Shown piece by piece: positions 55,721-64,000 of a stretch of DNA of 64,000 nt. Origin of the DNA: Streptomyces sp. RerS4 (lineage in GTDB: Bacteria; Actinomycetota; Actinomycetes; Streptomycetales; Streptomycetaceae); contig NZ_CP097322.1 of NCBI RefSeq assembly GCF_023515955.1, positions 310,001 to 374,000 of the forward strand. Direction: 5' to 3'. The translations under genes were made by a program, and so were the position numbers. Within the stretch, counting starts at the first letter, position 1; each line of letters begins with the position of its first letter. Under the pieces are notes generated by a model, which saw only the letters and a list, made by a program, of their open reading frames with translations, was not told the origin of the DNA and made no database searches.

Positions 55721-57097
55721 ACCGGGCCCAGCTGTACGAGTTCAAGGGCCACCAATGGCGAAGCGCGGTGGTCAACGCGCTCAAGATCCCGGGGCAGCCC
55801 CGGCCGACGTGGGGGTCGTCCCCTCGGAGTCCACGGACTTGCTGCCCGCTCCCCCTGACGGTACGCCGACGCGGGCCCTTGCGCATATGCCTCCAGCATC
55901 ACCCACCACCGCATACAAGGCCCGGTGACTCCGGCGCGGCCCTCCAGCAGCGAGGGGAAGAAGCTCCCCACCCGGATCTTCGGGATCGTCGGCTCCACAT
56001 CGCCAGCCTGCGTAGTCAGTGCCTTCTCGCGGTGGCCGTTGCAGCCGCGCCCTCACATCACCGCGGGCTGGGTCATCCTGCGGGTGCGGGGAGCAGGCTT
56101 TCCGGCCTGGAAGGCCATGTGGGTGGAAGGCAGCGGTCGACCACTCTTACCAAATCGGATAAACAGATGTGCGGAGACACTCGCGGCTCCTCGACGCACC
56201 ATCTAGCCCCGACCCAGCCGGAGTCGGCGGTGGCAAGGCCCTGGGGCACGTAGCGCGGTGAGGACGGCGTCCAGGGATGGGTCGTATGTCGCCCTCGGCC
56301 CCGACGCCGAGGGGCGGACGCTCCTTAGTCGGCGACAGGATGCGCTCGACGGGTGGCGCTTCACGAGGAAAGGTCCCGCTTCCCCGCACTGGTCCACGCC
56401 GCGCGAGCCGTCATGGAAACGTCGCCATGGGGACCGAGCTGCTGGGATCCACTCACCCGGTGGTCACTGCGTTGCGCGAAGCGTGGCATGAGTCGCCGGC
56501 GACCCCAGAGGGCAGCAAGTCCGGAAGCTCCACAGGTCAGCGGTAGCCGCCTAGCGATTCAGCAGCACGGATCGCCGCCCTCGCCCGCGTGGGCATCTCC
56601 GCCACCGTGCACGGACGTCGCCTCTCCGCCACCGGCGTCGCAGGTACGGCCGCCGCCGGAAGGGCGGCGAGGCCCGACCAGATGACGCGCAGTCAGAATT
56701 CAAGGTGCCGCTGTCGGCCGCGTGGGCAGTCAGGGAGTGCTCGATCCCGCCACGTGCACGCTGAACGGGGTGGTGACCCGCATCGAGTAGCCCTGTCCCC
56801 GGCGGATCGTCTACCCGGCGGTGAGCGCCTGGTGGACCGCGTCGTCGGCGACGCGGCCAGGTGCTCGGCGACCAGGCCGGTTACGTAGACGACCGCGATC
56901 GGGTCGGCGACCACCGCCTGGATGTCGTCGGTGACGTCGTCTTGGCCGTCGCCGAGGGGGGCCGAACCGGTCGTCGGCAGTGCCGCGTGAGCATCGCCAC
57001 GGATCGAGATCGAGAGGCCGTGCGGCGCGCCATCGCGACAGCGGACGGTGGTGGCCCGACAGGCGGGAGAAGGATGCCGTACGTGCGCCCCGTCGGG
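55721..57097. other. Gene-poor DNA beside the CRISPR array
   Basis: About 1.4 kb without a supportable gene apart from one isolated CRISPR repeat at 56070. Composition is less biased than in coding DNA, and frames are short and broken. Minus-strand text near 56880-56990 (DVTDDIQAVVADPIAVVYVT) looks like a gene remnant, of unknown family. No cas sequence recognised. Confidence 0.4.
56070..56096 (-). repeat. Orphan CRISPR repeat copy
   Basis: GGGTCATCCTGCGGGTGCGG then GGAGCAG: the array repeat with one base lost and one C-to-T change in the first stem, 480 bases upstream of the leader-proximal repeat. No second copy at 61 bases either side. Confidence 0.8.
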
Positions 57098-57772
57098 TCA
57101 GGACCGCAGGTAGGTAAGGACGGCCAGGACCCTGCGGTGGGTCTTGTCCGTCGGAGGCAGGTCCAGCTTGGTGAGGATGTTGCCAATGTGCTTGCCGATC
57201 GCCGCTTCGGAAACCACCAGTTCCTTGGCGATCGCGCCGTTGGACTTGCCTTCGGCGATCAGCGCCAGCACCTCGCGTTCGCGCGGGGTGAGCTGCTCCA
57301 GCGGATCGCGGCGGCGGCGCAGCAACTGGCGTACCACCTCGGGGTCGACCACCGTCCCGCCGTCCGCCACCTTGTGCAGCGCTTCCACGAATTCCTCGAC
57401 CTGGCCCACCCGGTCCTTGAGCAGGTAGCCGACGCCCGATCCGTCTCCGGAGTCCAGGAGCTCCGCGGCGTAGGTCCGTTGCACGTACTGGCTGAGGACC
57501 AGGACCGGCAGTGTGGGGCGCTTCGCACGCAGCCGTACCGCCGCGTGCAGGCCCTCGTCCTGGAAACCCGGCGGCATGCGTACGTCCGTCACCACGATGT
57601 CGGGGGCATGCTCCTCGACCGCCGCGACCAGTGCCCGCGCGTCCCCGACGGCCGACACCACCTCGTGGCCGCAGCGGCTGAGCAGGCCGATGAGGCCTTC
57701 CCTCAGCAGCACGCTGTCTTCGGCCAGTACTACGCGCAGTGATCGGCCGCCCTGGTCAACCCCAACTCGCAA
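57098..57772 (-). CDS. Two-component response regulator, NarL/LuxR type
   Basis: 224 aa. Receiver domain with acidic pair AEDSVLLREGL, phospho-acceptor Asp in DIVVTDVRMPPGF and YLLKDRVGQV; C-terminal LuxR helix-turn-helix LTPREREVLALIAEGKSNGA then IAKELVVSEAAIGKHIGNIL. TTG start at 57772 with GGAG five bases ahead, 43 bases inside the end of the kinase gene, so the two are coupled. Probably activates the divergent ABC transporter operon. Confidence 0.92.
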   Translation of the reverse strand: MRVGVDQGGRSLRVVLAEDSVLLREGLIGLLSRCGHEVVSAVGDARALVAAVEEHAPDIVVTDVRMPPGFQDEGLHAAVRLRAKRPTLPVLVLSQYVQRTYAAELLDSGDGSGVGYLLKDRVGQVEEFVEALHKVADGGTVVDPEVVRQLLRRRRDPLEQLTPREREVLALIAEGKSNGAIAKELVVSEAAIGKHIGNILTKLDLPPTDKTHRRVLAVLTYLRS

Positions 57773-59040
57773 GGAAACTCCACACGCAACAGAGTCGGTC
57801 CACCGGGTGGACTGGTCAGGGCAAGTCTGCCATCGAGGACGGACACCCTGTCCGCCAGACCGGTGAGGCCGCTGCCCGCCGAGGCGTCCGCGCCGCCGCG
57901 GCCGTCGTCGCGCACTTCAAGGAAGAGGCGTCCGTCGCGATGACCGCCGCTCACCCGCGCGCGATCGGCTCCGCTGTGTTTGTCGACGTTGGCCAGCGCC
58001 TCGCAGACCACGAAGTACGCCGCGGCTTCGACCGCCTGCGTGGGTCGGCCGGGCAGTGCAAGGTCGACGTCGACGGGGACGGTACAGCGGTCGGCGGCGT
58101 CCGCGACCGCGTCTTGAAGGCCGTAGTCCGTGAGGACCCTGGGGTGGATGCCGTGGATGAGTTCGCGCAGTTCCGCGAGCGCCGCGCGCGCCTCCTCGTG
58201 GGCCTTGTCGAGCTGGTCGGCGAGCGGGCCCGGCGGGGTGTCGAGGCGGGCCAGCCCGAGGGCCATCGTCAGGGCCACCAGGCGTTGTTGGGCGCCGTCG
58301 TGCAGATCGCGCTCGATACGGCGCCGCTCGGCCTCGAAGGCCTCGACCAATCGGACGCGGGAGCGGGCCAGTTCGACCACCTTGGCGCCGAGTTCCCCCT
58401 CGCGGGAGGCGATCAGCAGCCGGGCCAGTTCGGATCGGGCGCCCGCCGTGACGCCGAGGACGTAGGCGCACAGGCCCAGCAGGAGCAGGCCCAGCACGGC
58501 GACGCCGAAGGCGGTCGGCCAGGTGGTGACCGTCCACTGCTTGAGCACCTTCGCCTCATGGCCGTCGCCGACCGTGGCCATCAGCAACGGGGTGGAGACC
58601 ATGGACAGCGGGAAGAGCAGCGCGACCGTGATCGCCAGGGCGTCGACCGGCCACAGCAGCCCGGCGAACAACAGCGCGTACCCGAGCTCGCGCCAGGTCG
58701 CCTGTTCACGCAGCCGGGTGGTCAGCCAGGCCCACAATCCCGGCGCGGCCGGCACCTGGTGCGGGCCGGACACCGGGTCGCGGTCGATCAGGCGCAGCCT
58801 GCGCCGCTCCACCTCGGCTACGGGAATCCCGCTGAGGGCGAGCAGGACGAGCAGCGGCAGCCCCACCAAGACCAGGGCGAGCGCGCCACAGACCATGGCC
58901 ACCGTCACGAGCCCCACCAGGGTGACGGCACCGGCCACCGCGCCGGTGAGCAGGTACGCGGCGGAGCGCCAGGGCCAGGGCGACAGCAGGAAGCCCGGCC
59001 GGGACATGGCCTGCCACACATTTCGAGGGTGCATGGGCAT
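57730..59040 (-). CDS. Sensor histidine kinase, HisKA_3 type
   Basis: 436 aa. N-terminal putative-sensor membrane domain with four or more helices (GAVTLVGLVTVAMVCGAL, LPLLVLLALSGIPV, ALAITVALLFPLSM, GVAVLGLLLLGLCAYVLGV), HisKA_3 box ERRRIERDLHDGAQQRLV with its phospho-His, and HATPase_c (VVCEALANVDKHSGA, DDGRGGAD, GSGLTGLADRV). No large extracytoplasmic loop, so an intramembrane-sensing type. Upstream of the response regulator; divergent from the ABC genes, the layout of peptide-antibiotic resistance modules. Confidence 0.92.
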   Translation of the reverse strand: MPMHPRNVWQAMSRPGFLLSPWPWRSAAYLLTGAVAGAVTLVGLVTVAMVCGALALVLVGLPLLVLLALSGIPVAEVERRRLRLIDRDPVSGPHQVPAAPGLWAWLTTRLREQATWRELGYALLFAGLLWPVDALAITVALLFPLSMVSTPLLMATVGDGHEAKVLKQWTVTTWPTAFGVAVLGLLLLGLCAYVLGVTAGARSELARLLIASREGELGAKVVELARSRVRLVEAFEAERRRIERDLHDGAQQRLVALTMALGLARLDTPPGPLADQLDKAHEEARAALAELRELIHGIHPRVLTDYGLQDAVADAADRCTVPVDVDLALPGRPTQAVEAAAYFVVCEALANVDKHSGADRARVSGGHRDGRLFLEVRDDGRGGADASAGSGLTGLADRVSVLDGRLALTSPPGGPTLLRVEFPCELGLTRAADHCA

Positions 59041-59209
59041 GACCGTAAGTGGGCGCGGCGGTCGGTGCCATCGGTCCAGCGTCCGTATCGGGGGTAGGCC
59101 TGGCCCTACCCAAGGTCTCGTCCCGGCCGTACTGCGTCACGAGGGGCTTCGGGGGTTTCGTGGAGGCGTCAACGAGCCGAGCAGTACGTGCTGATGGGGA
59201 GACGGACAC

Positions 59210-59947
59210 ATGACCAAGGACGCGATCCGGTTGCGCTCCGTGACCAGACATTTCGGGGCGGGCGGTATGTCCGTCACCGCCCTCGACCAGGTATCGCTCG
59301 CCTTCCCGAGGGGGACGTTCACCGCCGTGATGGGCCCGTCCGGGTCCGGCAAGTCGACCCTGCTGCAGTGCGCCGCGGGCCTGGACCGGCCCACGTCGGG
59401 GTCGGTCAGCGTGGGCGACACGGAGTTGACCGGGCTGAACGAGACCAAGCTGACGCTGCTGCGCCGCGAGCGCATCGGCTTCGTGTTCCAGGCGTTCAAC
59501 CTGTTGCCCTCGCTGACCGCCGAGCAGAACGTGGCCCTGCCGCTGCGGCTGGCCGGCCGCCGCCCGAAGAAGGCCCAGGTGCGCGACGTGCTCCACCAGG
59601 TGGGACTCGGCGACCGGGCGCGGCACAGGCCGACGGAGATGTCCGGCGGCCAGCAGCAGCGGGTGGCCCTGGCCCGCGCGCTGATCACGCGGCCCGAAGT
59701 GCTGTTCGGCGATGAGCCGACCGGGGCGCTCGACTCGCAGACCGGCCGCGAGGTGCTGACCATGCTGCGTGGCATGGTCGACCGGGAGGGCCAGACGATC
59801 ATCATGGTCACCCACGACCCCGTCGCCGCCTCCTACGCCGACCGCGTCGTCTTCCTCGTCGACGGCCGTGTCAACGGCGAGCTGATCGGCGCCTCCGCCG
59901 AGGACATCGCGGCGCGCATGACCAAGCTGGAGGCGGCGCCGTGCTGA
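59210..59947 (+). CDS. ABC transporter ATP-binding protein, MacB/LolD type
   Basis: 245 aa. Walker [22 protein letters not shown]-loop GFVFQAFNLLPSLTAEQNV, signature [15 protein letters not shown], Walker B VLFGDEPTGALD and switch MVTHDPVAAS. FNLLP and DEPTGALD place it in the MacB/LolD/FtsE group that pairs with FtsX permeases. GGGGAG before ATG. The stop overlaps the permease start by seven bases. Divergent from the two-component system. Confidence 0.94.
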   Translation: MTKDAIRLRSVTRHFGAGGMSVTALDQVSLAFPRGTFTAVMGPSGSGKSTLLQCAAGLDRPTSGSVSVGDTELTGLNETKLTLLRRERIGFVFQAFNLLPSLTAEQNVALPLRLAGRRPKKAQVRDVLHQVGLGDRARHRPTEMSGGQQQRVALARALITRPEVLFGDEPTGALDSQTGREVLTMLRGMVDREGQTIIMVTHDPVAASYADRVVFLVDGRVNGELIGASAEDIAARMTKLEAAPC

Positions 59948-62451
59948 GCACCACGCTGCACACCCTGCGCACCCGCTGGGTCACCTTCACCGGTAGCTTC
60001 GTCGCCCTCTCCCTGGGCGTGGCACTGATCGCCGTCATGGGACTGGCCCTGGCGTCCTCGCTGGACGCACCCGCCCGGGGGCCGGAACGGTTCGCCGCCG
60101 CGCCGGTCGTCGTCAAGGGCCACGACACCCTCAAGGTGCCCACCCCGATCGGCGAACGCGCCCGGAAGCTCGCCCAGCCACGTGCCGTGCCCGACGACGC
60201 GATCGCGAAGCTGCGCGATCTCGGAACCGTCGTCGAGGATCGATCGTTCCCCGTACGGGCCGAGGGCGGGCCCGCCGATCTGGTGGGCCACCCCTGGTCC
60301 ACCGCGGCCTTCGCGCCGTACGAGCTCGCCGCGGGACGCGCGCCCGAGGCCGCGGACGAGGTCGTCGTCAGCGGTGACTGGGCCCGTCCGGGAACCGCGG
60401 TGCGGACCGACGGCGGCACCGTGCGCGTCGTGGGCACGGTCCGCGTCGTGGGCACCGTGCGTGCAGTCGGCACAGGGCGCGCAGTCGGCACCGTGGCCGG
60501 GCGCGGCTTCGAGGACGCCGTGTTCTACACCGACGCCCGCGCCGCCGAACTGTCGCCACGCAGCCTCCAACTCGTCGTCGACGCCGATCCGGCCGCCGTG
60601 CGCGAAGCGGTGCGTGGCAGCGAGGGCGTACAGGTCCTCACCGGGGACGCGCGCCGGTACGCCGACGCCGACCCCGACCGGGACAGCGAGGCCCTCACCG
60701 CGATGAACGCCATGTTCGGCACGGCCGGCGGCGTCACCGGGTTCGTGTCGGTGTTCGTGGTGGCCTCGACCTTCGCGTTCGCGGTGGCCCAGCGGCGCCG
60801 CGAGTTCGGGCTGCTGCGCACCGCCGGGGCGACCCCGGGGCAGATCCGCCGCATGGTCGTCTACGAGGCGCTCGTGGTCGGGGTGCTCGCCTCAGCCGTC
60901 GGCTGTGCGCTCGGCTCCTACGCGGCTCCGAAGCTCGCCGAGTGGGCCGTCGAGGAGAGCCTCGCGCCCCGCTGGTTCACCATCGGCGACTACACCTGGC
61001 CCTATCCCATGGCGTTCTGGACGGGCCTGTTCGTGGCCCTGTGCGGCGTGCTGGCCGCGTCCTGGCGGGCGGGCCGTACCGGTCCCACCGAGACGCTGCG
61101 CGAGGCGTCCGTGGACACCCGGGCGATGACACGGGGCCGCCTGCTGTTCGGCGTGGCCCTGCTGATCACCGCCGCGGTGACCCTGGCGCTGGCCCTGACG
61201 ACGAACCCGGGCGACCTTCTGCAGCGCAAGACCTACGTGAGCCGGCCCATGCTGCTGATCACCGCGGTCGCGCTGCTCGCGCCGGTGCTGGTGCGGCCAC
61301 TGACCCGGCTGATCGCCTGGCTGCCGGCCCAACTGCCCGGCGCCGGCGGGATGCTGGTGCGGGAGAACGCCGTGGCCGGGGTACGCCGCACCGCCGCCGT
61401 CGCGGCGCCGGTGCTGGTCACCGTCGCGCTGGCGGGCTCGCTGCTGGGCGCCACCGCCACCCTCGATGAGGCGAAGGCCACCGAGGTGCGCGAGCGGACG
61501 ACCGCCGACTTCGTGGTCGCGGCGGCGGGCGACGCCGGCTTCGACGAGGCGACGCTGCGGCGGCTTCGGGCCGTGTCCGGCGCCGAGGTCTCGGCGAGCT
61601 CGTCGAGCGCCGTGTACGTCCTGGAGGACGGCGTCGCGCTCATCAGGTCCGACGCCAGGGCCGTCGAGCCGCGCCCCCTCGCTGCAACGGCCCGGCTCCC
61701 GCTCACCGCGGGCAAGACGAGCGACCTGGACGACGACTCGATCATCGTCAACGAGGAGTGGGAGAAACACACCGTGGGCGAGCGGGTGGACGTGTGGCTC
61801 GCAGACGGCACGAGGAAGTCCCTGAGGATCGCCGCGGTCATGAGCATCGGCACCGGTGACAACGGCGTCTACGTCACCCCGCGCAACGCGCCCGCGGCGC
61901 CCGTCGACCGGGTCGACGTACGCCTCAAGGACGGTGCCGACGCGGGCACCGTGGCCGCCGGTCTGCGTCAGGCGGCGCGGGCGTCGGGCGGGGAGGTCCT
62001 CACCAGGGACGCCTGGGTGCGGGCGACGTACCCCGAGGCCAACCGGACGACGCGGATGGGCTTCTTCCTGGTCCTGGGGATCGCTCTCCTCTACACCGGT
62101 ATCTCACTGGCGAACACGATGGTCATGGCGACCTCCGACCGGGTCCGCGAGCTGGCCGTGCTGCGGCTCGCCGGCGCCACCAGGTGGCAGGTGCTGCGGC
62201 TGGTGGGCGCCGAGGCGCTGATGGTGGTCATGGTCGGCGGACTGCTGGGAGCACTGGTTGCCGGGCTCAACATGGTCGGCATGTGGAGCGCGCTGGGCCT
62301 GCTCTCGGTGTGGACGTCGATCGAGATCCCGTGGGCGACGCTCGCGGCGACCATGGGCGCGTGCGCGGCGCTCGCCGTCCTCTCGGCGATCGTCCCGGCC
62401 GGCCTCTCCCTGCGCCGCAGGGCGGTGGAACTGGCGGGCGCACGCGAGTGA
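59941..62451 (+). CDS. FtsX-type ABC transporter permease
   Basis: 836 aa. Helix at the N-terminus (VTFTGSFVALSLGVALIAVM), an extracytoplasmic domain (about 40-250), then two FtsX blocks: FVVASTFAFAVAQRRREFGL with LLRTAGATPGQIRRMVVYEA and, near the C-terminus, GIALLYTGISLANTMVMATS with LAVLRLAGATRWQVLRLVGA, separated by a second exported domain (about 500-700). About ten helices: the large actinobacterial exporter form. GTG start inside the ATPase gene. Contains an in-frame 18-base tandem repeat. Likely exports or resists a lipid or peptide under control of the divergent two-component system. Confidence 0.93.
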   Translation: MLSTTLHTLRTRWVTFTGSFVALSLGVALIAVMGLALASSLDAPARGPERFAAAPVVVKGHDTLKVPTPIGERARKLAQPRAVPDDAIAKLRDLGTVVEDRSFPVRAEGGPADLVGHPWSTAAFAPYELAAGRAPEAADEVVVSGDWARPGTAVRTDGGTVRVVGTVRVVGTVRAVGTGRAVGTVAGRGFEDAVFYTDARAAELSPRSLQLVVDADPAAVREAVRGSEGVQVLTGDARRYADADPDRDSEALTAMNAMFGTAGGVTGFVSVFVVASTFAFAVAQRRREFGLLRTAGATPGQIRRMVVYEALVVGVLASAVGCALGSYAAPKLAEWAVEESLAPRWFTIGDYTWPYPMAFWTGLFVALCGVLAASWRAGRTGPTETLREASVDTRAMTRGRLLFGVALLITAAVTLALALTTNPGDLLQRKTYVSRPMLLITAVALLAPVLVRPLTRLIAWLPAQLPGAGGMLVRENAVAGVRRTAAVAAPVLVTVALAGSLLGATATLDEAKATEVRERTTADFVVAAAGDAGFDEATLRRLRAVSGAEVSASSSSAVYVLEDGVALIRSDARAVEPRPLAATARLPLTAGKTSDLDDDSIIVNEEWEKHTVGERVDVWLADGTRKSLRIAAVMSIGTGDNGVYVTPRNAPAAPVDRVDVRLKDGADAGTVAAGLRQAARASGGEVLTRDAWVRATYPEANRTTRMGFFLVLGIALLYTGISLANTMVMATSDRVRELAVLRLAGATRWQVLRLVGAEALMVVMVGGLLGALVAGLNMVGMWSALGLLSVWTSIEIPWATLAATMGACAALAVLSAIVPAGLSLRRRAVELAGARE
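60421..60492 (+). repeat. Four 18-base tandem repeats inside the permease gene
   Basis: Encode VRVVGT, VRVVGT, VRAVGT and GRAVGT in the first exported domain. The period is a multiple of three, so copy changes keep the frame. Confidence 0.85.
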
Positions 62452-62485
62452 CTTCGCCTCAGTGGGCCCTGACTGCGGGTGCGGG

Positions 62486-62797
62486 GTCAGGTCGTCGCGT
62501 ACTGGCGGGCGGTCCCGGGGCTGTCCCCACGCGAGCGGGTGGTGTACGAGGTCGAGGCCGGCCGGCCCATGCCCTGGGAGGCCGGGCATCCGTTGGGGGG
62601 CCGTGCCGTTGGAGCCGGGGTACGGCCGGCGGCACGTACGCGCTCACCGCGGTGCGCGACACCCTACGCGACGTGTCCGGGGCGAGCGGCGAGGACCACG
62701 ACGGGCGGAGGGACGACGAGAGCGCACTGTTCGCCCTGACCGTCACCGACGAGGGCCAGCTGCTGCTGGACTCCTCCGTCGTCGCGCCGTGCGCCTA
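62486..62797 (+). pseudogene. N-terminal fragment of a large helicase/AAA-like protein gene
   Basis: Successive frames read VVAYWRAVPGLSPRERVVYE and VEAGRPMPWEAGHPLGG, then PLEPGYGRRHV in another frame, then GTYALTAVRDTLRDVSG and DESALFALTVTDEGQLLLDS. From memory this order is that of the N-terminus of large Streptomyces AAA/helicase-like proteins. Two frameshifts, and the 3' part is gone at the edge of the IS element. Family assignment unverified. Confidence 0.45.
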
Positions 62798-63690
62798 GGG
62801 CGTTTCCTTCGGATCATCTGATCGTTGGTTGGGGTGTGTCATGGCTGACGCGCAGTGGGCGATGATCGAGCCGTTGCTGCCGGACCGGACACCGAAGCGG
62901 GGTGGGCGGTGGCGTGATCACCGGCAGGTGATCGACGCGATCACCTTCAAGTACCGCACCGGCACTCCGTGGATGCATCTGCCCGAGCATTTCGACTCGT
63001 GGAAGGGGGCCCACAACCGGCTGCGGAAGTGGGCTGCCGACGGCACCTGGGAGATGGTCTTCACCGCCCTGCTCGCCCAGGCCGACGCCGAAGGCGACCT
63101 CGACTGGATCGTCTCGGTCGACTCCACGGCCGTCCGGGCTCATCAGCACGCCGCCGGAGCCCGTCAAAAGGGGCCCCGGCCGGCGAGCCGGCCGACCATG
63201 CCCTCGGACGGTCCCGCAGCGGGCTGACCACGAAGGTCCACCTCGCTGCGGACAGCCGATGCCGACCGCTGGTGTTCGTCCGCCCGGGCAGGCCGGTGAC
63301 ACGGCCGCGTTTCCCGAGTTCATGGCCCAATTGCGGGTGCCGAGGCCGATCGGTCGGCCCCGGACCACCCCGGATGTGGTTCTGGCCGACAAGGCGTACT
63401 CATCGCGCGCAATCCGAACCCGTCTGCATCGGCGCGGGATCCGGGCGGTGATCCCACAGCCCTCCGACCAGGCCGCGAACCGCAAGCGACGCGGCCGGCT
63501 CGGCGGCCGGCCGCGGCCTTCGACCGCGAGGCCTACAAGCAGCGGAACACCGTCGAGCGGTGCATCAACAGGCTCAAGCAGTGGCGCGGTCTGGCCACTC
63601 GATACGACAAGCCCGCCACCATCCACCTTGCCGGACTCCACATCGCCGCCATCTTCATCTGGTCAACGAGATGAACGGGAAGGGGCGTCC
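62798..63690 (+). mobile_element. IS5-family insertion sequence, decayed
   Basis: Candidate ends GGGCGTTTCCTTCGGATCATC (62798) and the complement of the sequence ending at 63690 match at 13 of 21 positions, an imperfect terminal inverted repeat. About 890 bases, the usual length for a two-frame or single-frame IS5 element. No clear target duplication. It sits at the point where the upstream gene fragment stops. Confidence 0.7.
62841..63674 (+). pseudogene. IS5-family DDE transposase, multiple frameshifts
   Basis: The full transposase can be followed only across frames: MADAQWAMIEPLLPDRTPKR, VDSTAVRAHQHAAGA (first catalytic Asp) up to about 63168; GEPADHALGRSRSGLTTKVH and LAADSRCRPL in a second frame; MAQLRVPRPIGRPRTTPDVV, LADKAYSSRAIR (second Asp) in a third; and FDREAYKQRNTVERCINRLK with QWRGLATRYD back in the first to a TGA at 63672. 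IS5 relatives often use one shift; three show decay. Confidence 0.8.
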
Positions 63691-64000
63691 AGCGGGGATG
63701 CGCTGTGGCAGTGGCCCGCTCAGTCACGGCAGCTGTAGTTCCTGATCACAGCTGCTCGTGACGGTGGTGTCGTTGCTGGTGGCAGGCGATAGCCACGGCT
63801 TGGTGACGGCGCGCCGCCAGGCGATCCCGTGCAGGACGTGGTCGCGGTCGTGGACGGGTTGGGGCAGCACTAGGTCATGTCTGACAAATGATCACCGAGC
63901 GGGAAGTGTGCGCTCGGTCCAATGGCCTTGCCGTCCTTACGCCGGCCAGTGATTCTGGGCAGGTGCCAGGACAGGGGAAAAGAAGGCGGCGGCAAGAGGA
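63691..64000. other. Right-edge DNA, possible transposon remnants
   Basis: 310 bases without an intact gene. Minus-strand frames show short protein-like pieces (VHDRDHVLHGIAWRRAVTKP; ITGRRKDGKAIGPSAHFP) that look like ends of other mobile-element genes, but they are too short to name. Confidence 0.35.

Noticed and set aside
55721..57097. cas genes or cas relics next to the array
   Set aside because: I read both strands for Cas1, Cas2, Cse or Cas3 motifs and found only short broken frames.

Overview
The window is about 72% G+C, with very strong third-position G/C bias, long antisense shadow frames and frequent ATGA or GTGA gene overlaps. It carries a cvnABCD conservon, a mycothiol-family DinB-like protein, DUF4232 lipoproteins, an I36 inhibitor and a type I-E CRISPR array. 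All of this points to a Streptomyces chromosome, probably an accessory-rich stretch. I saw no rRNA or tRNA gene.

Layout. 1-984: partial Ser/Thr kinase. 1039-8410: an osmoprotection operon on the minus strand (betaine aldehyde dehydrogenase, GMC choline dehydrogenase, then ATPase, fused double permease and binding lipoprotein of a glycine betaine ABC importer), with a symmetric operator-like repeat upstream. 8613-12546: a DUF6301-like protein, an acyl-CoA synthetase and a divergent ACMSD-like amidohydrolase. 12716-27832: a compact nonribosomal peptide cluster. Its minus-strand genes run mbtH, a carbamoyltransferase with altered active-site motifs, an A-T-(degenerate E) NRPS, a C-A(N-methyltransferase)-T-TE NRPS, then sbnA and sbnB for 2,3-diaminopropionate. 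An MFS exporter and a divergent ATP-grasp ligase flank it. The gene set predicts a small N-methylated peptide built around diaminopropionate or a carbamoylated derivative; I cannot match it to a known product.

27902-31573: a GNAT and two tetratricopeptide proteins, the second frameshifted. 31675-36371: a permease-aminohydrolase-TauE operon behind a perfect tandem palindrome, with a LacI-type regulator facing it. 36469-37790: MerR/DoxX pair. 38329-42313: an FHA-type relic, a PP2C phosphatase, a 2H phosphoesterase, a secreted Cu/Zn SOD and a membrane protein. 42291-46072: the conservon. 46225-53552: small secreted or membrane-associated genes, including a pierisin/scabin-like ADP-ribosyltransferase, an MFS/ArsR pair with a perfect palindrome, and pseudogenes.

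53721-57097 holds a STAS-like protein, a WD40 relic, and a CRISPR array transcribed on the minus strand with no cas genes in the window. 57098-62451: a two-component system divergent from an FtsX-type ABC transporter. The right end (62452-64000) is decayed DNA: a truncated gene fragment broken by an IS5-family element that is itself frameshifted.
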